This document shows, one piece after another, positions 35,174 to 45,191 of a DNA stretch of 64,000 bases. Location of the stretch: positions 38,918 through 102,917 of the forward strand of contig JAKLEA010000022.1 in the NCBI GenBank assembly GCA_022711755.1. Direction: 5' to 3'. The translations under genes were made by a program, and so were the position numbers. The DNA comes from Planctomycetota bacterium. GTDB taxonomy: Bacteria > Planctomycetota > Brocadiia > SM23-32 > JAKLEA01. The notes below the pieces were generated by a model. That model did no database searches and was not told where the DNA came from. It worked only from the letters and a program-made list of their open reading frames with translations. How positions within the stretch are numbered: the first letter of the stretch is position 1; each line of letters begins with the position of its first letter.

Positions 35174-36106
35174 ATGATGTCCGAAAAACCCCTGCAAGCA
35201 TCATGCGCGGACTTCCGGGACGGGGCGTCGGCCCCTGGGCCGGTTCATTCCGCACAGAAGGATATTGCAGTAACGGAAAACGAACCACTCAGTAGACATA
35301 CAACATTGAAGCTGGGCGGACCAGCAGCGAAGTTCGCTTTGGTTGAATCGCGCCGTCAACTTGACGGTCTGATTCAAAACGGGGGACAACTAAGAATCAT
35401 CGGCGGCGGAAGCAATCTGCTTGTGAGGGATGACGGCGTGCAAGGCACGGTAGCCAGGCTGAGCGGGCAGGAATTCAACTACATCCGCCAGGATGGCTCA
35501 TGCCTGAAAGTAGGCGCGGCTACTCCGCTGCAACATCTTGTAAATACTGCCGCAGAGATGGGACTGACGGGACTTGAAGGGTTGGCCGGAATTCCAGGAA
35601 CAGTCGGCGGCGCGGCTGCATGCAACGCTGGGACGCGAGATGGCGCGCTCGGCGATGTAATCATCCGCGCAAGCGTTATGGAACTTACCGGGGCTTCGGG
35701 ATGGATTGAGGCGTCTGAAATGAAGTTTGAATACAGGCGAAGCTCGTTGAAGGGGAGTTTCGTGACTGATTTGGAACTGATGCTTGGAAGGGGAAGGCGC
35801 GAGGAAATCGCAGAGAAGATCGCAGCGATTATGAAGCAGAGGCGCGCTAGTCAGCCGTATGGCAGGCGAAGCGCGGGATGCGCCTTCAAAAACCCGCCCG
35901 GTGATAGCGCCGGTCGCTTGATAGACGCAGCGGGTTTGAAGGGGTTCAGGATTGGCGGAGTGTCTGTGTCCGAAGTGCATGCCAATTTCTTCATCGCAGA
36001 GAAGAACGCCAAAAGCTCTGACATGCTTGAATTGATAGAAACCGTTCGGGAGCGGGTCAATGAACGATTTGGAACGCTCCTGGAACTGGAGATAGAAATT
36101 TGGTGA
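35174..36106 (+). CDS. murB: UDP-N-acetylenolpyruvoylglucosamine reductase (type II)
   Basis: The frame opens at 35060 inside murC, but ATG 35174 follows GGGAGG at 6 bases and gives 310 residues. Family motifs are 'LSRHTTLKLGGPAAKFALVE', 'LRIIGGGSNLLVRDDGVQG', 'GLEGLAGIPGTVGGAAACNA', and 'RRSAGCAFKNPPGDSAGRLI'. In the last motif the catalytic proton-donor position is Cys rather than the Ser of E. coli, a variant known in other type II enzymes. 'GVSVSEVHANFFI' supplies the C-terminal Glu region. MurB reduces the enolpyruvyl group to lactyl using FAD and NADPH. Confidence 0.96.
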   Translation: MMSEKPLQASCADFRDGASAPGPVHSAQKDIAVTENEPLSRHTTLKLGGPAAKFALVESRRQLDGLIQNGGQLRIIGGGSNLLVRDDGVQGTVARLSGQEFNYIRQDGSCLKVGAATPLQHLVNTAAEMGLTGLEGLAGIPGTVGGAAACNAGTRDGALGDVIIRASVMELTGASGWIEASEMKFEYRRSSLKGSFVTDLELMLGRGRREEIAEKIAAIMKQRRASQPYGRRSAGCAFKNPPGDSAGRLIDAAGLKGFRIGGVSVSEVHANFFIAEKNAKSSDMLELIETVRERVNERFGTLLELEIEIW

Positions 36107-36157
36107 GCGCAGTGTTGCGCTCCGTTTGAAACGTTGTTCAGGAAAATGGAGAGAAGT

Positions 36158-37123
36158 ATGAAAACGTCGTTGAATGTAGCAGTCCTCTTTGGAGGACCCT
36201 CGTCGGAGAGGGAAGTCAGCAGGAGGTCGGGGAGGGCGGTGTGCGACTCGCTGAGCAGGCAGGGACACTATGTCACGCCCGTGGATGTCTTTGACATAAC
36301 GCTGCCGGAGGTGTCCGTGGAGAACACCGATGTCGCGTTTCTAGCGATGCATGGCGCGTTCGGAGAAGACGGTCAGGCGCAGACGCTGCTTGAGGAGCGG
36401 GGAATACCATACACCGGAAGCGGGCCTGTAGCGAGCAAGCTCGCGATGGACAAGGTTGCGTCCAAGTGGAAATTCCGCGCATACGGAATGAAGACGCCAG
36501 ACTGGACGGTTGCAACGCACAGACACAGCGTGGAGGAGTTGGAGGAGCTTTGCTCAAGGGTTGGCTACCCCTGTGTTGTGAAACCCAGACGCAATGGAAG
36601 CAGCGTCGGAGTTGGCCTGGCCAACGATGCGGGGGAACTTGCGGACTGCGCAGCCCAGGCATTTGAAATTGAGGATGAGATAATCCTTGAAGCGTACGCA
36701 GCAGGTCGGGAGTTCACAGTCGGCATTCTGGACGACAGTCCGTTGCCGGTGATCGAGGTTGTCCCCGCGTCGGATTTCTTTGATTACAACGCGAAATACG
36801 TCAATTCGGATACGAAGTATCTGCTTGACGTGGATCTTGACGCTGATGAGATCAAGCTGGCCCAGGAAGCAGCGCGAAAAGCGCATCTTGCGCTCGGATG
36901 CTGCGGGATGAGCCGTGTAGACATGATCCGCACAGGACCTGGGATATTCGAGGTTCTGGAGGTGAACACGATACCCGGCATGACGGAGCGAAGCCTGCTG
37001 CCGAAGGCCGCGGGAAAGGCCGGGATTGATTTTGCGAGGTTGTGCGAACTGATTGTCGAACTGGCGCTGAAGAGGCCGGCGGCTCAGAGGGCCGCCCCGG
37101 CGATTTCACACGCGGCCGGCTAG
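36158..37123 (+). CDS. ddl: D-alanine--D-alanine ligase
   Basis: ATG 36158 follows GGAGAG at about 6 bases. The 321-residue ATP-grasp protein begins with 'VAVLFGGPSSEREVSRRSGR'. It has 'VAFLAMHGAFGEDGQAQTLL', 'GIPYTGSGPVASKLAMDKV', 'CVVKPRRNGSSVGVGLAND', and the metal-binding end 'FEVLEVNTIPGMTERSLLPK'. A Tyr in 'AKYVNSDTKYL' fits the D-Ala-D-Ala (not D-Lac) type. It supplies the dipeptide for MurF. Confidence 0.97.
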   Translation: MKTSLNVAVLFGGPSSEREVSRRSGRAVCDSLSRQGHYVTPVDVFDITLPEVSVENTDVAFLAMHGAFGEDGQAQTLLEERGIPYTGSGPVASKLAMDKVASKWKFRAYGMKTPDWTVATHRHSVEELEELCSRVGYPCVVKPRRNGSSVGVGLANDAGELADCAAQAFEIEDEIILEAYAAGREFTVGILDDSPLPVIEVVPASDFFDYNAKYVNSDTKYLLDVDLDADEIKLAQEAARKAHLALGCCGMSRVDMIRTGPGIFEVLEVNTIPGMTERSLLPKAAGKAGIDFARLCELIVELALKRPAAQRAAPAISHAAG

Positions 37124-37194
37124 ACACTTTTCAGAAGGGAGAAAACGACTTCCGCTGCTTGGCGGGAGCGGACATAAGGGCACGGGACGGCGGA

Positions 37195-38214
37195 ATGGCA
37201 GTCCGGCACTTCCCCGATTCACCGGTCAGCCGGACCGCCGTCCCTCAGTCAGAAATTTGCAGCGCGTCAACGCGCATGGTGATGGAAATGAAGATAGAAA
37301 GAATAAGCACCGGCATGAACTTTCCGGCTCAACCTGGAATAAGCGCAAGACAGTCGGCGCGCCCTGGGCGGAGAGGCCAACGTAGAAACCTGGCGTTGGT
37401 GTGGTGGTTGGCAGGACCTTCGTTGTTGCTTTTCTGCTGTCTGGGCGCATGGATCGGAATTAGAGCATCAGAGAAGTACAAACTGAACGTGAAGGCTGCC
37501 AGGTTTCCCATGCCGGAATGGGTCGCTCCCGAGGTTGAAGCCGAGGTCAAGGCTTCACTGGAAGGGGCCGATCTGCATGTAATGCAAAGGGACGTTGCCG
37601 ACCAGATTGCATCCAGACTCATGACATGTCCGTGGGTTTCAAGTGTCAATAATATTCATCGAAGTTTGAGCGAGGGGTTGAATCTAACCGTAAATATGAG
37701 GCGTCCGGTTGCCTTGGTGCAACATGGAGGCAGACTGCACATGGTGGATGCTGAGGGTGTGCGACTGCCGGCGGAGAAATTCAGTTTTCCTGGAAACGAA
37801 CCTGGGCCTGTGATTCGTTACAGGGAAAGGCTTGCGCTGCCAAAGCCGGGAGAAAAGTGGGAGGCGGACGGAGTGGATGCCGGGATCAGGCTTGTGATTT
37901 TTCTTCAGAAAAGAAATGCAGTAAAGGCATTAAACATTGCATATGTGGATACAAGTAAACTTGGGACACGACGTAATTCGCGAGCAAGCTGTGTGAGCGT
38001 CTATACCCAGGATGGAACGGAGATTCGCTGGGGATGTTCTACGGTCTGCAGCGAACGCCCATACTTGTGCAATCCTGCTGATGAACTTTCTGATGAGGAA
38101 AAGTTCGCCAATCTTGTTCGTGTGTTGAATGAGAATCCGCGGCTGGAAGGGATCGAATACGTTGACCTGCGCTGGAAGGACGTGGGTCTTGTTCGAACAG
38201 CCGCCAAGGACTGA
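37195..38214 (+). CDS. ftsQ: FtsQ-type cell division protein (POTRA)
   Basis: The call rests on position after ddl and on topology: a basic cytoplasmic N-terminus, one membrane helix near residues 73-92 ('LVWWLAGPSLLLFCCLGAW'), then a POTRA-like region ('VMQRDVADQIASRLMTCPWV' into 'SSVNNIHRSLSEGLNLTVNM') and the FtsQ beta domain ('RPVALVQHGGRLHMVDAEGV'). The end 'LEGIEYVDLRWKDVGLV' resembles the FtsQ C-terminal strand. Start choice is uncertain; ATGs at 37195, 37276-37288 and 37312 are in frame. No ftsA or ftsZ follows. Confidence 0.78.
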   Translation: MAVRHFPDSPVSRTAVPQSEICSASTRMVMEMKIERISTGMNFPAQPGISARQSARPGRRGQRRNLALVWWLAGPSLLLFCCLGAWIGIRASEKYKLNVKAARFPMPEWVAPEVEAEVKASLEGADLHVMQRDVADQIASRLMTCPWVSSVNNIHRSLSEGLNLTVNMRRPVALVQHGGRLHMVDAEGVRLPAEKFSFPGNEPGPVIRYRERLALPKPGEKWEADGVDAGIRLVIFLQKRNAVKALNIAYVDTSKLGTRRNSRASCVSVYTQDGTEIRWGCSTVCSERPYLCNPADELSDEEKFANLVRVLNENPRLEGIEYVDLRWKDVGLVRTAAKD

Positions 38215-38337
38215 CATCGGGCGCCGCGCCTGCGTGGTCTTGCGAGGGCCGTTCAGGATGCGGCGATGTTCGACTAGCGATGTCCCGGGAAACAATGCGA
38301 GCGTTTCAAAGGATATCGGTGTCGAATGAACCGCACA

Positions 38338-38489
38338 AACCGGGGCAATCCTCCTGATGCGGTTGTCCGCGCGCAAGTTGACTGCATGGAATTTCCGGTT
38401 CACGACCGTCTCGTGAAGACCTTCCCCACATGCCACCCTAAAGCAGTCAACCGCGTGGGACCGCAATTCAGGTTGTGATTGCCCCGGTT
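38338..38489. repeat. Long imperfect inverted repeat (structured element) between convergent genes
   Basis: The outer 13 bases (38338-38350, AACCGGGGCAATC) are perfectly inverted at 38477-38489. Similarity of the two arms continues inward for about 48 bases, sharing CTGA, TGCGGT and TTGACTGC blocks (the last inverted as GCAGTCAA at 38442-38449). The centre has its own perfect 7-bp hairpin, TTCACGA/TCGTGAA. The whole 152 bases can fold into one long stem. It lies between ftsQ and a minus-strand gene whose stop is 4 bases away. It could be a MITE/REP-type element, a bidirectional terminator or a structured RNA. Confidence 0.65.
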
Positions 38490-38493
38490 CTCT

Positions 38494-39180
38494 TTAAGTG
38501 ATTTGTATTCGAAGCCAATACCATAAATAAGTGAGACCCCCGACTAATAATATATAAGGGAGCCAGATGTATAGGGCTTTTTTGTTCGAATCAATGCTGT
38601 ATACCGTTTTTGTCGCCACAAGCGCGCCGAATGCCGCCAGCCCGAGCGCCACATAGCGGAGCATGGGGATCATGCTCATCTTCTCAGCTTGCTTAAGCAT
38701 GGCATAACCTAGAGTGTATGTGCCAAAGCCGAGAAACCATGACGCCATGAAACTTGCGAAACTGCAACCTATCGCCTTCAGGTAAGTGGCCTTTCTGATT
38801 CGGAATATCTTGGAACCTAGCCAGAGTGGGAAACTACCGGCGGCGACGCAGAAGACTATAAGAGCAATGACAAGAGCAAATGCGCTTATGCTTCCGAATA
38901 GCAGCAAAACTATGCCTTTAGAATCTTGTCGCACTTCTTGAATATCTTCTGAGGACAACCTGAGGCCATCGGATTTCTTTTTAGACTTTGAATCGGGTGA
39001 CGCCTCTGGCTGATCCGAAGCGCCAGATTGGGGTTTGGCGGAGGGGGGCGGTTCCGCCGTTTTCTTTGCAGGCTTAGGCGGCGAGGTTTGCGCATGCATT
39101 GGATATGCGTTCAGAACGAAAAATATCAACACCAGCACAAAGGCATAAAAAACCCGGCGCTTGTCACTGTTGAGGCGCAT
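38494..39180 (-). CDS. Membrane protein of unknown function next to the Tad genes
   Basis: Not a recognised family. The 228-residue protein has a cleavable-type signal ('FYAFVLVLIFFVLNAYPMHA'), a Pro/Lys/Ser-rich segment to about residue 75, and four predicted membrane helices ('GIVLLLFGSISAFALVIALI', 'CSFASFMASWFLGFGTYTLG', 'MLRYVALGLAAFGALVATKT', 'LYIWLPYILLVGGLTYLWYW'). It follows tadC by 19 bases on the same strand, so it is probably in the Tad operon and might be an accessory of the apparatus; that is inference from position. It has no TPR repeats, so it is not TadD. Confidence 0.7.
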   Translation of the reverse strand: MRLNSDKRRVFYAFVLVLIFFVLNAYPMHAQTSPPKPAKKTAEPPPSAKPQSGASDQPEASPDSKSKKKSDGLRLSSEDIQEVRQDSKGIVLLLFGSISAFALVIALIVFCVAAGSFPLWLGSKIFRIRKATYLKAIGCSFASFMASWFLGFGTYTLGYAMLKQAEKMSMIPMLRYVALGLAAFGALVATKTVYSIDSNKKALYIWLPYILLVGGLTYLWYWLRIQIT

Positions 39181-39199
39181 AATTAGATTGATTGAGCGG

Positions 39200-40141
39200 T
39201 TATTTCAGGAAGGCTCTGGAAATCATGACCGCCGCCGGTCCAAGAATCACGAGGAATATGCAGGGGAAAATGAAGAAGACCAGCGGGAACAGCAACTTGA
39301 CCGTGGTTTTGGCGGCCTTCTCCTCCGCTGCCTGGCGTCGGCGCGTCCGCAAAACGCCCGAGTGGATACGCAGGGATTTTGCGATACTGGTGCCGAAACG
39401 GTCGGCCTGGATGATTCGCGCGGCAAGTTGTTTGCAGTCTTCCACGCCCGTTCGCAATCCGAGGTTTCGCAGCGCCTCCTGACGCGGCTTGCCGGCCTTC
39501 ATCTCAAGGTTGACAAGCACCAGCTCCTCTGCAAGATCGGGGGCGGTTTCGCGCATTTCTTCACCGATTTTCAGGATGGCCGCGTCAAGACCGAGACCGG
39601 CTTCCACGCAGACGACCAGCAGGTCAAGAGCGTCAGGAAGCGTCAAGGTGATGCTTTCCTGGCGTTTTCTGGCTTTTGAGCCAAGATAGAAGTTAGGCAG
39701 CAGCATGCCAAGTGCAACTCCACCCAAGGCCCATTGAAGGATTTTAGCCCTGGCGAACATTCCGTCCGGCTTGTTCATAAAGTAAATCGCCCCGCCGAGG
39801 AAAAGCGGCAGAACGATCATGAGCATTAATTTGAAGCCGAGGAATATTTCGAGCGCGCCCTTGCGTCGAATTCCCGCGTAGAGAAGCCTCTGCCGCACTC
39901 CGGATCCGCCTCCGCGGGGTTGAAGAACCGCGGAAAGAGGTTTGAAGACCTTCTCTGTCATAAGGGTGCCAAAATCAGGTCCGGAAGAAGTGATTTTCAC
40001 TGTGCCGGCCGATTCTTCAGATGGCACGCCAAGGCGGGTGTTCAGACTGCCTTTTTTTGATCCTATGATTGCCGCTACGCCAAGAGCGGCCAGGACAAGC
40101 ACAACAACGATAATTGCTACAACAAGGACAGTCGGTGACAT
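39200..40141 (-). CDS. tadC: Tad pilus/type II secretion F-family inner-membrane protein TadC
   Basis: The 313-residue protein has an N-terminal helix, two central helices, the T2SS-F domain ('LTLPDALDLLVVCVEAGLGL' then 'DAAILKIGEEMRETAPDLAE'), 'KAGKPRQEALRNLGLRTGVE' and a C-terminal helix ('LLFPLVFFIFPCIFLVIL'). TadB and TadC form the inner-membrane platform that works with the TadA ATPase to export and assemble Flp-type pilins. It follows tadB by 18 bases. Confidence 0.92.
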   Translation of the reverse strand: MSPTVLVVAIIVVVLVLAALGVAAIIGSKKGSLNTRLGVPSEESAGTVKITSSGPDFGTLMTEKVFKPLSAVLQPRGGGSGVRQRLLYAGIRRKGALEIFLGFKLMLMIVLPLFLGGAIYFMNKPDGMFARAKILQWALGGVALGMLLPNFYLGSKARKRQESITLTLPDALDLLVVCVEAGLGLDAAILKIGEEMRETAPDLAEELVLVNLEMKAGKPRQEALRNLGLRTGVEDCKQLAARIIQADRFGTSIAKSLRIHSGVLRTRRRQAAEEKAAKTTVKLLFPLVFFIFPCIFLVILGPAAVMISRAFLK

Positions 40142-40159
40142 GGTCAGGCCTCCTAGACA

Positions 40160-41215
40160 TCAGACCTTGATTGTGACGATTTTTCTGATGAGCAGACCGC
40201 CGATGCTCTGGAGCACAAGGCCGCCGAGAATCATTTTGTGGCCTATTTCTTCATTTATGAGCAACGACATGTAAGGCTTGTTCAGAACATAAATTGCCAA
40301 TCCTATGCCGAAGGGCAGCATGCCCAGAATCCATCCTGACAAACGGCCCTGGGCCGTAAGGGTCTTGATCTGGCCGAAGATTCGAAAACGCTCGCGTATT
40401 GTTTCACCGATTGAGTCAAGGATTTCAGCCAGGTTACCGCCTGTCTCGCGCTGGATGATGACCGCTGTGACAAAGAACTTGACGTCCATTATCGGGATGC
40501 GCTCTGAAAGGTTACGCAGGCATTCATCAGCCTGAATGCCAAAGGCAAGTTCGTCATAAAGCCTTTGAAATTCTTCACCTATGGGATCCGGAGCTTCGTC
40601 GGCCACGTTTTGAATTGCCGCGTTGAATCCGTGTCCGGCGCGCATGCTGTTGGCGATAAGGTCCAGCGCGTCCGCAAGTTGTGCCTGTATTTTATTGATC
40701 CGTCTTGACAAGGCGATTTTCACATAGATGAAGGGCAGGAGGATAACAAATAATCCTGCAATGGCAGGGAGAATGACATTACTCTTGTCTGGCAGGACGA
40801 GCCATGTCAGTAATGCCACAACGAAGGCTGAACCTCCCAATATCATTAGAAATGTTTCCCCTTTGGTGGGGATGCCCACCTGGGGTAACTGCAAAGTAAG
40901 CCGACGCACAAAACCAGGCTTCTTCACGCGTCGTTTGGTGCTGTCTGAGCCTGATGCAATCTCGTCGTAAGTATCTTGTTTGATAATGGGTTGCTGCTTT
41001 TTCTTCCGGCGCTTCTGTTTTTTGGCGGATTCCATCTCCTCCAGTTCAGCCATGTCGGGAACGTCAGTGGCAATTTCTTCCTTACCGATATTCTGGATGC
41101 GGCGGTGAACCCTGAGGTCGAGCGCTCCGCCCTTTGCTCCAAGGAACATCCATATCGCCGCGAGAATGAATCCCGTGAAACCGGCGATCAGAATATATAG
41201 AAGGAATCCTCCCAT
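40160..41215 (-). CDS. tadB: Tad pilus inner-membrane platform protein TadB
   Basis: The 351 residues include an N-terminal helix, a charged Lys-rich linker, two helices ('FLMILGGSAFVVALLTWLVL', 'VILPAIAGLFVILLPFIYVK') and the T2SS-F domain ('QLADALDLIANSMRAGHGFN', 'IMDVKFFVTAVIIQRETGGN'), ending in two helices. The order tadA-tadB-tadC is the usual core of Tad loci. It starts 19 bases after tadA. Confidence 0.92.
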   Translation of the reverse strand: MGGFLLYILIAGFTGFILAAIWMFLGAKGGALDLRVHRRIQNIGKEEIATDVPDMAELEEMESAKKQKRRKKKQQPIIKQDTYDEIASGSDSTKRRVKKPGFVRRLTLQLPQVGIPTKGETFLMILGGSAFVVALLTWLVLPDKSNVILPAIAGLFVILLPFIYVKIALSRRINKIQAQLADALDLIANSMRAGHGFNAAIQNVADEAPDPIGEEFQRLYDELAFGIQADECLRNLSERIPIMDVKFFVTAVIIQRETGGNLAEILDSIGETIRERFRIFGQIKTLTAQGRLSGWILGMLPFGIGLAIYVLNKPYMSLLINEEIGHKMILGGLVLQSIGGLLIRKIVTIKV

Positions 41216-41234
41216 TTTGATCCTCCGAGTTAGC

Positions 41235-42725
<1,491 letters not shown>

Positions 42726-42825
42726 AGTCATTTACTCCTTCCGCGATGAAGAATCCTGATGCGGGAACGCGGGATTGCTGCTCCGAACGCTCCACATTGC
42801 CATAATCCATCCATTTCTATCATAT

Positions 42826-42854
42826 ATAATAAGGTCTGAAAGGGGGCTTTTCAA
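42826..42854 (-). promoter_or_regulatory. Near-consensus sigma-70 promoter for the tad genes
   Basis: TTGAAA (42854-42849) and TATTAT (42831-42826) are separated by 17 bases on the minus strand, about 95 bases before tadA. The 435-base divergent gap 42726-43160 holds this promoter and the one at 43001-43028; nothing else was recognised. Confidence 0.62.
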
Positions 42855-43000
42855 GGTGGAATTCATGCATCATTTGTTCCTGAATTCGATGAATTTCAAT
42901 GGCGTGAAAACAGAGATAACGGGACAAATCACCCCCGACAAATGCGGAGACATATGATTCACTGATTACTCAGGTCGGCGTCAGACGGAACAAAGCGCTG

Positions 43001-43028
43001 TTGACAAAATTAATGCCCGCGTGATAAT
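43001..43028 (+). promoter_or_regulatory. Sigma-70 promoter upstream of the HEAT-repeat lipoprotein
   Basis: TTGACA (43001-43006) is followed after 16 bases by GATAAT (43023-43028). The transcript would begin near 43035, about 125 bases before the ATG at 43161. Confidence 0.6.
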
Positions 43029-43160
43029 GGCTTATCGGGAATGAAAAGGAGGACAGGTATTTGCGCATTCCGAGCTGGAGAATGCGCATGTTGTGTGGAA
43101 GATCGTGAGCGCTTGACCGTTGTCACAGTTTTACCGGGCCATTGGCCAGGGGAAGAAGAC

Positions 43161-44081
43161 ATGCGACCATGCAGACTTGCAGTTCTCGTCATCATGGGCA
43201 TTGCACTCATATGCTTGCCGTCGTGCAAGAAGTCCGCGCCTCCGGACGCTGCACAGGACCAGTTGGGCGCCGGCACAAGCTCAAAGACCGACGGGAAAAA
43301 GGATGCAATGCCCAAGCTGGGTTCTGAGAGATACTATTTCATCGTGGGCAAGAACATTGATGAGATGTGTGATCGCGCATTGGCCGACACCGATCCCGTG
43401 CAGCGCGCGGCAGCGTTGCGGAGTCTGGGGAAGGTTCAGGCCAGTCAGAAGGTTGTCGAGGCCATCTTGAACGGATTGAACGAACGTTCATGGGAGATTT
43501 TCCGTTGTGCGGTGCTTGCGGCATCGGAACAGAAACTGGTTGAGGCAGAGCCTTTGTTGAAGGGAATCACGGAGGAAGCTCCCCCGCAAGTTCGCATCTG
43601 GATTGCCTATGCTCTTGGAAACAAGGGAGTCATCGAAGGTTTCTCCTCCGATGAGTTCGACTGCTCGGTCCAGGCACAGGCGTTGGAAGCGCTGGCCCTG
43701 ATGGATCGCGCCGAAGGCGGCAGGGGCAATGTCTATATAGGCGAGTTGAAATCCATGGCGCAGGCAAAAGATATTGCCGTGAAATTCAATGCGTTTCGAA
43801 GCCTGGCAGCGCTCGGTGAGGCGGATGGGGTGGACGGCCTGATGGAGATTGTAGCCGATGCGGCGCAGTCCGATGCTCTGCGCGAGAAGGCGGCCCTCAT
43901 TCTCGGATATGGGCATTTCGAGGAGAAGAAGCAGGACCTGGCCAAGTCATTTCCAGATGCCCCATCATCGCTTAAACTAGCCATCGCAAAGGCATATGTC
44001 AACCTTGGCGGCACTCTTGAGGAACTGAAGAACCCGGGTAATGAAAGCGAAGGAAAGGCGACTGAAAAAACCGGGGGATGA
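43161..44081 (+). CDS. HEAT-repeat lipoprotein
   Basis: ATG 43161 follows GGGGAAG and yields a lipoprotein signal ending 'LICLPSC'. The mature protein (about 280 residues) is an alpha-helical repeat array: 'DPVQRAAALRSLGKVQASQK', 'RSWEIFRCAVLAASEQKLVE', 'PPQVRIWIAYALGNKGVIEG', 'SVQAQALEALALMDRAEGGR', and 'DIAVKFNAFRSLAALGEADG', each typical of HEAT or PBS-lyase-type helical pairs. Such proteins act as scaffolds; no catalytic residues are visible. It probably sits on the inner face of the outer membrane. Partner unknown. pdxA follows 60 bases later on the same strand. Confidence 0.72.
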   Translation: MRPCRLAVLVIMGIALICLPSCKKSAPPDAAQDQLGAGTSSKTDGKKDAMPKLGSERYYFIVGKNIDEMCDRALADTDPVQRAAALRSLGKVQASQKVVEAILNGLNERSWEIFRCAVLAASEQKLVEAEPLLKGITEEAPPQVRIWIAYALGNKGVIEGFSSDEFDCSVQAQALEALALMDRAEGGRGNVYIGELKSMAQAKDIAVKFNAFRSLAALGEADGVDGLMEIVADAAQSDALREKAALILGYGHFEEKKQDLAKSFPDAPSSLKLAIAKAYVNLGGTLEELKNPGNESEGKATEKTGG

Positions 44082-44141
44082 TGGCAGATATCCCTTGATG
44101 CCGGTAGTCGTGGATGTAATTTCAACCGTTAAAACCGGAAC

Positions 44142-45191
44142 GTGAACGGCATTAATATGTATGTCGGCAAATCCGTCAGCGCCGGGAGGAAGCCGCTGAT
44201 CGTCCTCACCATGGGCGATCCGTGCGGCGTCGGGCCGGAGATATGCGTAAAGGCTGCGGCAAATCCCGATGTTCGCGATTCATGCCGACTCGTGCTGGCG
44301 GGGGACAAGGTTGTCCTTAAGCGGGCTGAAGATGTTACGAAGATGAGTCTGGTTTATGATACGCTCCATTCGCCTGCTGACGTCGGCGCATGGGCTTCAG
44401 ATGCCGGGGGCCGGGAGGCGTCATTGCTGGATTGTTCAGCTTGCGCAGAAGCTCCGGAATACGGACGCGCATGCGCAGCGGGGGGGGCTGCGGCATATAA
44501 GTACCTTATTAATGCAATAGATATGGCAATCTCAGGAACCGTATCGGCCATTGCCACTGCGCCATTGAACAAGGCCGCTTTACAAATGGCAGGAATACGG
44601 AAACCGGGGCATACTGAGATCCTGGCGGAGAAAACGGGGATTGATGATTTTGCCCTGATGCTCTATAGCTCACGGATGTCGCTGGCTTTCGTGACGTGCC
44701 ACGTCGCATTGCGCGATGTTCCCGGGATGCTGACCTGCGAAAGGATTTTCAAAGTCACGGGGTTATTGAGGGACGCGCTGCTCAGGACGCTCGGTCGGGA
44801 GCCGAGGTTGTGCATGCTTGGTTTGAATCCGCATGCCGGGGAAGGGGGGGTATTCGGAGGGGAGGAGCAGGAGCATATCGCCTCTGCGGTACGGGATGCC
44901 GTCGAGCGCGGTTGGAACGTGGAAGGGCCGGTTCCGCCGGACGCAGCCTTCACGCCGAAGGCATTGAGAAAGTATGACGGTCACGTGGCGATGTATCACG
45001 ACCAGGGACATATACCGTTCAAGATGGTCAGTTTTCACGATGGCGTGAACGTCACACTGGGGCTGCCCATCATAAGAACGTCGGTCGCTCATGGCACGGC
45101 TTTCGACATCGCCGGCAAGGGGACGGCGGACGAGTCGAGCCTGACGGCGGCCATTCTTCTCGCGTCGCGTTTGTCCGGTATCAGGTCATAA
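44142..45191 (+). CDS. pdxA: 4-hydroxythreonine-4-phosphate dehydrogenase
   Basis: PdxA oxidises 4-phosphohydroxy-L-threonine in the DXP-dependent pathway to pyridoxal phosphate. Signature segments are 'VLTMGDPCGVGPEICVKAAA', 'IATAPLNKAALQMAGIRKPG' then 'HTEILAEK' (metal-binding His), 'LGLNPHAGEGGVFGGEEQEH', 'GPVPPDAAFTPK', and 'AMYHDQGHIPFKM' with the second metal His. The length of about 345 is normal. The start is GTG 44142 or ATG 44157. Its last 11 bases overlap the convergent neighbour. PdxA-like paralogues also act in phosphorylated sugar catabolism, so the biosynthetic role is likely but not proven. Confidence 0.9.
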   Translation: MNGINMYVGKSVSAGRKPLIVLTMGDPCGVGPEICVKAAANPDVRDSCRLVLAGDKVVLKRAEDVTKMSLVYDTLHSPADVGAWASDAGGREASLLDCSACAEAPEYGRACAAGGAAAYKYLINAIDMAISGTVSAIATAPLNKAALQMAGIRKPGHTEILAEKTGIDDFALMLYSSRMSLAFVTCHVALRDVPGMLTCERIFKVTGLLRDALLRTLGREPRLCMLGLNPHAGEGGVFGGEEQEHIASAVRDAVERGWNVEGPVPPDAAFTPKALRKYDGHVAMYHDQGHIPFKMVSFHDGVNVTLGLPIIRTSVAHGTAFDIAGKGTADESSLTAAILLASRLSGIRS

